Positions 1-5,689 of a DNA stretch of 8,003 bases are shown here, piece after piece. How positions within the stretch are numbered: the stretch's first letter is position 1; every line of letters begins with the position of its first letter. The DNA comes from Verrucomicrobia bacterium TMED56 (GTDB lineage Bacteria; Verrucomicrobiota; Verrucomicrobiia; Opitutales; Seribacteraceae). The position numbers and the translations under genes are program-made. Location: contig NHDJ01000048.1 in the NCBI GenBank assembly GCA_002167265.1, positions 1-8,003 on the forward strand, given 5' to 3'. The notes beneath the pieces were generated by a model. It saw only the letters and a program-made list of their open reading frames with translations, was not told the DNA's origin and searched no databases.

Positions 1-593
1 GCATTACTTGCGTCGTCTAAAGTGATCGCATCATTGGTTCCCGCTGTGTTTGTGAAGGGCGATGCTCCGGTGATGGCCTGGGTTCCACTGTCGGTGATCG
101 CTCCTCCGGATGTAATTCCAAAAGTTCCGCTCACCGTGCTCGCCCCCAGATCAATTCCATCGAAATCTAGAACTGAAACATTGGCTCCCGTTACCCCTAT
201 TGTACCAAAATTATTGGATGCATCGTCTAATGTTACATCCATACCGGTAGCAGAAATAGTGGTTGTTCCAGGGATAATTAAAGATCCTGAATCTGTAATT
301 GCTCCGCCAGATGTTATGGAAAGATCGTCGCCAGAACCAAGGGTAATCGCTGGACTTGCAAATGCAACTCCACCAGCTGTTTGTAAAGTCAGATTTCCTG
401 CCACTTGAGAAGTAGTTATTGAGTTCAGGGTAAATCCGCTAACATCTCTTAAATTAACATTATTTCCAGTTGATATAGTTACTGTGCCAAAATCATTCGA
501 GGAATTTGATAGCGTTATGTCATTTGACAAGCCCGCTGCAAGCGTAGTTGTTTGGCCATTATTAGAAATCGAGCCAGTTTGGGTAATTGCACC
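1..593 (-). repeat. Degenerate ~70-residue repeats in the TpsA passenger
   Basis: A module beginning G-A-I-T-(D/Q)-(S/T)-G recurs with its first Gly codon ending at 593, 305 and 104. A second block of the form D-(I/V)-T-L-(D/S)-(D/N)-(A/S)-S-N-(N/D)-F-G-T starts at 521 and 239, and again at about 29 where the window cuts it off. Spacing is 96 then 67 codons for the first motif and 94 then 70 for the second, so the period is irregular, with one longer unit. The copies nearest the left edge (ITLDDASN) are the most alike, so more copies probably follow outside the window. Such repeats are expected to stack as beta-helix turns. Confidence 0.7.
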
Positions 594-2528
594 CGAAGAG
601 GTAAGATCAATTGCACCCCCTGCGGTTAGTGAAGCTACTTCTAAGGCACCAGTGGAATTTTCGAAAGTGATAGATCCTGAGCCAGCACTTGCGGTAAGTG
701 ATGTTCCGGATGATGCAGCAGAATTAGAAGAAATGTTACCCGTACTCGCAGTTAGATCAAGCGTGGCAACCGAGCCAAAGTCGATGGGTTGAGAATTTCC
801 AATTGAAGTTCCAGTCAAAGTGGCTGAACCAGCTACAAAATCGATAGTTGTGTCACTCAACGCATCGTTAATAGTTCCAGATGAGGCTTCAATAGTAGCT
901 GTACCCGTTCCGAGGCTTACAGATCCAATTGAAAGATCACCCGTTGATGCAGTAACTTCAACATTACCGTTGTTTGTAACCAAATTTAATTCTCCACCTT
1001 TAAACTTTGTTGACTGAATGATTGATCCAGTCTCAGTAGTTGTGAGAGATAGATTGCCTGCGGTTACGTCTCCAACATAAATCGCAGAGCCTCCAGAATT
1101 TGAGGTTAAAGTATTAGAACCTATATTAATGTTTCCTATTGTTTGAATCCCGCCGGGACCTGCGGTTAAATTCAAATTTCCAGTTAATGTAATATCTGCA
1201 CCATATGAACTGGTCAACTGATCGCTAGCAATTAGAGTCAGATCATTGCCGGAAGAACTGGTGATAGAAGTGGCAACAGTCAAGTCTCCCCCATTGGGAG
1301 CATCAAAAGAGTTGTTAACGGTAGTTACAGTTACATTATTTGAAGCTAAAGCAGCCACTAAATCATCCACATTGAGAATCGTTGTGGTCGAAGTAGAATC
1401 ATATGTACTTCCATTGAGTGCAAGATTGGAGGTTGAGGAGCTTGAGATAGTTATATCGACTGGATCGATTAAGAACATTCCAGTTTCACCACTTTCAGCA
1501 TTAGTTGAAATAAAAGCTCCATTCAATTGTACATTTTGTAAACCCGATAGTTCAACAAAACCACCATCTCCTCCATAGGTTCCACCTTCAGAAAGAATTG
1601 AAGCAGAGGGTTCCCAAACTGCTGTATCATCAGAGAAATAAATTACTTTACCTCCGTCTCCCAGACTACCACTACTTGCATCACTAATACTTCCTGCAGA
1701 AGCAGTTACACGTTGAGTTCCCTGAACCAGAATCTTACCGCCATCGCCGTTGGGATTTGCAGTGTCAAGAGAACCACCTTGCATGGCTTCTCCGCTCAAC
1801 AAACCAGAAATATCCATTGATATTTTACCGCCAGATGCTTCACCAATTTCAAATGTTGTGTTATCTGCCAATAAGCCAACTGCACCACCCGGAGATTTAA
1901 TGGTACCAGTGTTGGTTACCTTATTACCAATGAGTACCGCAAATTCATCAGATTTAATTGAGCCAAGATTCATAACTGGTGCTTCCGAATCTCCGTTAAA
2001 TAAAAACTTACCAGACAAGAAATCGCTATCACCCAAATCCAGTGAAGATGCAATCAATGCATTCACATCAATCTGTGCATCAGAACCAAAAATTATTCCA
2101 TTTGGGTTAATTAAATACAAATGTCCGTTTGCTCTTAAATTTCCGTGTATCTGGGATAAGTTTCCACCGACAACACGAGAGAGCATAGCTGCATCCATAT
2201 TAGGTTGAACGATATCTACCAAGGCACCCTTACCAATATCGAAGCTTTGCCAGTTAACAATTGCAGACTGAGAATCTTGGATGATTCGCATAGAGTCGGC
2301 AGATAAATTCTCCATTTCCATTTGACCATGCATAACTTCCGCCCCTGATGGCAGATTTGCGGCCATTGCAAGCCCGGGTGACCCAAGGGTAATACCAGTA
2401 ACTGCTAATGGCAAAAAAAATGCCCGTAAGGTATAAATAGTTGATCTACAGACTATTCGGAAAAACTTGCCAGGTTGGTTTTTACGAGAAAGTTCAGATT
2501 GTACGATGGAGTTACTTAATTTCTTCAT
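1..2528 (-). CDS. Two-partner secretion exoprotein (TpsA), FhaB/HMW1-like, 3' end beyond the window
   Basis: I translated the minus strand by hand from an ATG at 2526-2528. It stays open for 842 codons to the left edge, so the C-terminus is missing. Residues 1-56 form a long Sec signal: a basic N-terminus (KK, RK, R24, R28), a hydrophobic stretch at about 38-55, and a probable cleavage near AMA-AN. Residues about 57-300 are the TPS secretion domain, with NWQSFDIG (92-99) and the diagnostic LYLINPNGIIFG (137-148). GGDGGFVELSG (319-329) and FLIDPVDITIS (352-362) are typical of large haemagglutinin/HMW1-like exoproteins. The rest is rich in Ser, Thr, Gly, Asn and Ala with beta-helix-like repeats, and I saw no Cys after C27, which suits passage through a TpsB pore. 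The gene lies 23 bp behind tpsB on the same strand. By family it is a secreted or surface adhesin; its target is unknown. The start follows the tpsB stop closely, but there is no clear Shine-Dalgarno (GTAATCTC-ATG). Confidence 0.93.
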   Translation of the reverse strand, partial: MKKLSNSIVQSELSRKNQPGKFFRIVCRSTIYTLRAFFLPLAVTGITLGSPGLAMAANLPSGAEVMHGQMEMENLSADSMRIIQDSQSAIVNWQSFDIGKGALVDIVQPNMDAAMLSRVVGGNLSQIHGNLRANGHLYLINPNGIIFGSDAQIDVNALIASSLDLGDSDFLSGKFLFNGDSEAPVMNLGSIKSDEFAVLIGNKVTNTGTIKSPGGAVGLLADNTTFEIGEASGGKISMDISGLLSGEAMQGGSLDTANPNGDGGKILVQGTQRVTASAGSISDASSGSLGDGGKVIYFSDDTAVWEPSASILSEGGTYGGDGGFVELSGLQNVQLNGAFISTNAESGETGMFLIDPVDITISSSSTSNLALNGSTYDSTSTTTILNVDDLVAALASNNVTVTTVNNSFDAPNGGDLTVATSITSSSGNDLTLIASDQLTSSYGADITLTGNLNLTAGPGGIQTIGNINIGSNTLTSNSGGSAIYVGDVTAGNLSLTTTETGSIIQSTKFKGGELNLVTNNGNVEVTASTGDLSIGSVSLGTGTATIEASSGTINDALSDTTIDFVAGSATLTGTSIGNSQPIDFGSVATLDLTASTGNISSNSAASSGTSLTASAGSGSITFENSTGALEVASLTAGGAIDLTSSGAITQTGSISNNGQTTTLAAGLSNDITLSNSSNDFGTVTISTGNNVNLRDVSGFTLNSITTSQVAGNLTLQTAGGVAFASPAITLGSGDDLSITSGGAITDSGSLIIPGTTTISATGMDVTLDDASNNFGTIGVTGANVSVLDFDGIDLGASTVSGTFGITSGGAITDSGTQAITGASPFTNTAGTNDAITLDDASN
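1629..2360 (-). other. TPS secretion domain of TpsA
   Basis: This segment encodes roughly residues 57-300 of the exoprotein. It is the conserved N-terminal module (filamentous haemagglutinin N-terminal domain) that TpsB recognises. The NPNG motif, encoded at 2097-2108, is preceded by a hydrophobic LYLI strand and followed by IIFG, as in FhaB and HMW1. In that family the domain folds as a right-handed beta-helix cap and binds the periplasmic POTRA domains of its partner. The outer limits are estimated from motif positions, not from an alignment. Confidence 0.85.
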
Positions 2529-2551
2529 GAGATTACTTAAGCGAGGATTAT

Positions 2552-4087
2552 TTAGAAACGAATAGTTAAACTAAAATGAGTTCTAGGATCAATTGCTTGC
2601 GTGTTAAATGAGTCGGCTAATGGAAGACCAACTTGGAAAGAAAAATCAGTGCCTCCTTCAAAATTACCAAGTAATCCAGCACCAATTGATTGCATGTCAA
2701 CAGAATCATTTGCTGCGGACATAGAACCAACATTTGAAACATATCCGGAGTCAAAAAAGAAAATTTTCTGCAAATTACCTTCCAAAGATAAAAATGAGGT
2801 TTGTTCAGTACTGGTAATGTATTCAAAATTTAAACTCACTCCGCTATCCCCGTATGCCTCTCTTTCTTCGTAACCACGGATAGAATATAGACCCCCAAGA
2901 GACTTTTTAAGACTGGTCGGTAATGGATCATTGGAAAACTGACCGTCAAACCTAATTTTCAGTCCACCTTTCGAACTCATAAAATCAACAGGTTCAAAAA
3001 GCGTTAAGGAGGCTTTGGGAACGAAAAATCCATTCTCTAAATCTGGATTTTGTATGACCAACTCGCTATTTTTTGAAGTGCTCAAATCTGAAACAATGCC
3101 AATAGACCAATAGTTATCTCCTTGAAGCCCAAATGGGTTTGAAAACTTTCCTTGAAAACCAAACCTCGGGAGTAGAAGGCTTAAATCATCATCACTAGCC
3201 AACAAGCTATTATTGCCAAGATAGATTTGGTTACTCAAGTCAATGTAGTTAATTCCAAAATTAAAAGCCAGAGACTCCACATCTATGAAGCTTAGAGGGT
3301 ATGTAAGATTATAGCCTGCATAGAAGCCCTCTCCAGCTATATCCATGTTGAGAGATGAAGAGGTAATGTTGTCATATTTTGAATCCGAGTAACCTGCGAA
3401 AACGGTATGCTGGAAATCACTTGCACCGAAGTCATAACTCATAAAATACGATGATAATTGAGAGGAGTCCTTTGGGTCCGTAGTGTATGAGATGTTAACA
3501 CGATCGTGAGGCATAAATGCTTCCCACAACTCAAAACCAGCTTTTGCTCTCCATCCAGAAGATTGCTCCGTACCATCATTTGACAATTTGAAATACGGTT
3601 TCAAGGGAAACTTATCCTCAACTGCTACAGCTGCATTCACTCTAATTTCTCCATCTTGTCCACGAATAGGTTTAAGTTTTGAATCTACCTGAATAAAATT
3701 ATTTCTGTTTAAATTAGAAGATTTACTGTAAAATTCGTTGTAATTAAAAAGATCTCCAGGTTTCCAACCCAATTTTTTTAAGATACCTTCCGAACTTAAG
3801 TAATTGTTTCCGGCAATACTCGCATCACCTATAATTCCAGGCTTTACCAGAATTGAAGTTAAGCCATTGTTTTCAGTGATAGAAACTTGAGCAAACGAGT
3901 AACCTCTATTAACCAGTTCTTTCCTCAGTTCTTCGGATAAAACATTATTAGGAGATTCTGCATGCTCGCTAAGTATGTCAGTAACCGTTGATGAAATCTC
4001 GACTGGACAAATTATTTTATAATTTTGCTTGGCGAGCAAGGTAAGGGAAAATAAAAAGGCCAAAAAACAACAAATGAAGCTTTTCAT
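2552..4087 (-). CDS. Two-partner secretion transporter (TpsB), ShlB/FhaC/HecB family outer-membrane pore
   Basis: A complete 511-residue protein that exports the TpsA exoprotein encoded 23 bp downstream. Residues 1-19 are a Sec signal peptide (hydrophobic core, cleavage likely after LLA). Two periplasmic POTRA domains follow. The first, about 28-86, contains RGYSFAQV and an LVKPGIIGDASIAGN tail. The second, about 87-158, has the usual PGDLFN...LNRNNFIQVDSKLKP pattern. Residues about 163-511 form the 16-strand barrel, opening with a KLSNDGTEQSSGW segment. The signature LGGLYSIRGY (397-406) is the conserved (V/I)RG(Y/F) tip of loop L6 in Omp85-superfamily transporters. The protein ends SLTIRF, with the terminal aromatic residue that barrel-assembly machinery recognises. 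Length is slightly below the usual 550-580, because there is almost no sequence between the signal peptide and POTRA1. No Shine-Dalgarno is visible before the ATG. It is probably the first gene of a tpsB-tpsA operon. Confidence 0.93.
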   Translation of the reverse strand: MKSFICCFLAFLFSLTLLAKQNYKIICPVEISSTVTDILSEHAESPNNVLSEELRKELVNRGYSFAQVSITENNGLTSILVKPGIIGDASIAGNNYLSSEGILKKLGWKPGDLFNYNEFYSKSSNLNRNNFIQVDSKLKPIRGQDGEIRVNAAVAVEDKFPLKPYFKLSNDGTEQSSGWRAKAGFELWEAFMPHDRVNISYTTDPKDSSQLSSYFMSYDFGASDFQHTVFAGYSDSKYDNITSSSLNMDIAGEGFYAGYNLTYPLSFIDVESLAFNFGINYIDLSNQIYLGNNSLLASDDDLSLLLPRFGFQGKFSNPFGLQGDNYWSIGIVSDLSTSKNSELVIQNPDLENGFFVPKASLTLFEPVDFMSSKGGLKIRFDGQFSNDPLPTSLKKSLGGLYSIRGYEEREAYGDSGVSLNFEYITSTEQTSFLSLEGNLQKIFFFDSGYVSNVGSMSAANDSVDMQSIGAGLLGNFEGGTDFSFQVGLPLADSFNTQAIDPRTHFSLTIRF

Positions 4088-4195
4088 AAATTTGAGAATT
4101 TAAACTTTAGAAGAAAACAATCTATTGTTGAGTTAAAGATTCAATCTTGCAATGTTTAATATTGTAAATTTTGTGCATAATATTTATGAGAAATA
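4088..4195. promoter_or_regulatory. Divergent intergenic region between tpsB and the Dabb gene
   Basis: This AT-rich 108-bp gap must hold the start signals for both divergent genes. On the minus strand, TTGCAA (4147-4152) and AACAAT (4124-4129), 17 bp apart, form a weak sigma-70-like promoter, 4/6 matches each, ending 36 bp before the tpsB ATG. On the plus strand CATAAT (4176-4181) could be a -10 element for the Dabb gene, but it has no good -35 and would leave a very short leader. Both assignments are guesses from sequence alone. If the organism uses a Bacteroidota-type consensus they do not apply. Confidence 0.35.
4116..4148. repeat. Two adjacent perfect inverted repeats upstream of tpsB, candidate operators
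   Basis: AACAAT-CT-ATTGTT occupies 4116-4129 and AAGATT-C-AATCTT occupies 4136-4148. Each has perfect 6-bp arms, and their centres are about 19-20 bp apart, close to two helical turns. The first overlaps the possible tpsB -10 and the second sits in the spacer up to the possible -35. This would suit repressor binding. Short AT-rich palindromes also arise by chance, so the regulatory role is inference. Confidence 0.35.
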
Positions 4196-4495
4196 ATGCT
4201 TGTTCACACAGTATTATTTTGGCTCAAAGACGACCTTTCTAAAGTTGAAAAGGATATCTTCAATGAAGAGGTGCAACGCCTTGAAAAAATATCTTCAGTT
4301 GATGGCTTTTATCTGGGGAGTCCAGCCTCTACAACCAAAAGGCCAGTCGTGGATGATGGCTATGATTTTTCCCTTACAGTAATTCTTAAGGACTTAGCTG
4401 CACATGATCTTTATCAAGCCGATTCCATCCACCTAGAGTTCGTCGATCGGTGCAAAGATTATTGGCAGAAGGTTATCATCTACGACGCAGACTAA
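4196..4495 (+). CDS. Dabb (stress-responsive alpha/beta barrel) domain protein
   Basis: A 99-residue single-domain protein of the Dabb family (PF07876), which form dimeric ferredoxin-like alpha/beta barrels. Visible family features are the opening strand MLVHTVLFWLK with conserved His4, the central GSPASTTKRPVVDDGYDFSLTVILKD segment split over strands 2-3 (41-66), the AAHDLYQADSIH helix (68-79), and the closing strand WQKVIIYD (90-97). The usual HPxH in the helix region reads D-S-I-H here, keeping only the second His (His79). The family's biochemical role is poorly defined. Some relatives are stress-induced and plant members include cyclases, so no reaction can be assigned. An in-frame TGA at 4187-4189, nine bases upstream, makes this ATG the first possible start. 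A weak GAG lies 5 bp before it. The gene is divergent from tpsB and convergent with the AI-2E gene, so it is probably transcribed alone. Confidence 0.88.
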   Translation: MLVHTVLFWLKDDLSKVEKDIFNEEVQRLEKISSVDGFYLGSPASTTKRPVVDDGYDFSLTVILKDLAAHDLYQADSIHLEFVDRCKDYWQKVIIYDAD

Positions 4496-4510
4496 ATTTG
4501 TCTTTTTTTT
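4489..4510 (+). terminator. Weak intrinsic terminator candidate after the Dabb gene
   Basis: A 4-bp stem, AGAC (4489-4492) with GTCT (4500-4503), encloses a 7-base loop that contains the stop codon. It is followed directly by a T run reaching 4510. The T run is good but the stem is short, so termination efficiency would be doubtful. The T run extends into the last codon of the converging AI-2E gene. Only the plus strand has the T tract, so it would not serve the opposite gene. Confidence 0.3.
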
Positions 4511-5681
4511 AGCTTAACTTGCCCTCTGTGGGTCCCGAAAGAAATCGAACCAGCCCGTAGGCCAATACAACTGCCATTGGTCCAATCACGAAACCTTGAG
4601 GTCCATAAGACAAAAGCCCTCCAATAATTCCCAGAAAAAGTAAAAAGCTCAACCATGCTCCCTGTTGGTGAAGCCTCTTACCCATACCTGCCCTTACTCG
4701 GCTAATTCCATAATTTAAAAACAGACTTAAGCCAGCTATAACAAGCGACAGAACAACTTCCCCTTGGGTCCATGTTATAGAGGCTAGTGGTAACCAAATC
4801 ATAGCACTTCCTACCACGGGCACTAACCCAGCAAAAGAACCTAGGAAAAGAACGGGGAGAAATGGAAATCCCCCGGCAAAATAAGCTACTGCACCCAATG
4901 CAATTCCTCTGCATATAGAAGTCAGCAATGTATCACTTAACAAACGAAGGGTAATTTTTTGATGAAGGCGAAACCAAGTCTCAACTTCCTGTTTCTCAAA
5001 TCCTCCAAACTTCATTGCTTGCTGAATAAAACTTCCTCCATGAGCATAAAGGAAAGATAATGCAATTAATGCTAAAGAAAGTTCTGCAACGAAACCCCTC
5101 GTTCCATTAAATAAAAACTCAAGAAAAGAACCTGAAAACTGACGAGTATCACCAACTAAACTTTTAACAAACTGAACGGCTTGCTCCTCATCAACTGGCA
5201 AACGAGGATAGATATCCCGCATCTCGGAAATTCTACTGGATACACTATTTTCTAGAATTACCCTTCCATCCTCTTCACCCAAAGCTAGTGAAAGTAACAT
5301 GTTAGCAAATCCTTGAGTAGACTTAGACGCTTCAACCAAAAGCAAAAGAATTGGGGATAACATAAAAAGTAGCAAAACTACCGTAGATAAAATCGCTGAG
5401 AATTCTGAAAGGCGATTCTTAGGAAAATTTGGTAACAAATTTTGACCTAATCGAAAAATCGGACGATAGAAGATTGGGTAAGTCAGAGCTGCCAATGAAA
5501 CCGCAAAAAGAATAAATTCAAAAAGAGGACGAAATGTCCCGTATAGAGGAATGAGTAAAAGGACAAGGGCAACGAGTAACAATGTACGCCTTTTCCAAAT
5601 GTGCCAGAATGCGTTTCGTTTGATTGTCAAAAGATCACTGCTGCTCTCGTCCATATTTGAGCTTTTGTATTTCTCTTTCAT
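4509..5681 (-). CDS. AI-2E family membrane transporter/permease (PF01594, UPF0118)
   Basis: A 390-residue inner-membrane protein with the family layout. Two adjacent hydrophobic segments lie at about 32-70, another at about 95-117, then a long soluble region (about 118-195). A cluster of membrane segments fills about 197-380. Family marks include FLGSFAGLVPVVGSAMIWLP (279-298), which carries the conserved P-x-x-G-x-x-x-x-x-x-P pattern, and GIIGGLLSYGPQGFVIGPMA (351-370). Family members have been linked to export of the quorum signal AI-2 (TqsA), to Na+/H+ antiport, and to other roles, so the substrate here is not known. The ATG at 5681 lies 8 bp after the uvrA stop, implying cotranscription. 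A second ATG nine codons in (5652-5654) is a possible alternative start. Neither has a Shine-Dalgarno. The C-terminus is normal and the protein appears intact. Confidence 0.9.
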   Translation of the reverse strand: MKEKYKSSNMDESSSDLLTIKRNAFWHIWKRRTLLLVALVLLLIPLYGTFRPLFEFILFAVSLAALTYPIFYRPIFRLGQNLLPNFPKNRLSEFSAILSTVVLLLFMLSPILLLLVEASKSTQGFANMLLSLALGEEDGRVILENSVSSRISEMRDIYPRLPVDEEQAVQFVKSLVGDTRQFSGSFLEFLFNGTRGFVAELSLALIALSFLYAHGGSFIQQAMKFGGFEKQEVETWFRLHQKITLRLLSDTLLTSICRGIALGAVAYFAGGFPFLPVLFLGSFAGLVPVVGSAMIWLPLASITWTQGEVVLSLVIAGLSLFLNYGISRVRAGMGKRLHQQGAWLSFLLFLGIIGGLLSYGPQGFVIGPMAVVLAYGLVRFLSGPTEGKLS

Positions 5682-5689
5682 AGATTTAA

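Noticed and set aside
22..2208. A run of plus-strand open frames at 22-408, 484-792, 820-1017, 1246-1578 and 1750-2208, all in the same frame
   Set aside because: They lie antisense to the continuous tpsA frame. Their Pro/Val/Ala-rich translations are the mirror of its Gly/Thr/Asn/Ser codons, and they resemble no protein family I know.
2601..2873. Plus-strand open frame inside tpsB, and the minus-strand one at 2617-2826
   Set aside because: Both are out-of-frame overlaps of the well-supported tpsB gene, with no recognisable domain or start signal.
4200..4382. Second open frame overlapping the Dabb gene
   Set aside because: It is a shifted-frame overlap of a gene with clear family motifs.
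4702..4914. Minus-strand open frame inside the AI-2E gene, and plus-strand frames at 5551-5757, 6561-6860 and 7189-7419
   Set aside because: All are alternative-frame overlaps of the AI-2E and uvrA genes; their translations show no domain and they have no intergenic space for expression signals.
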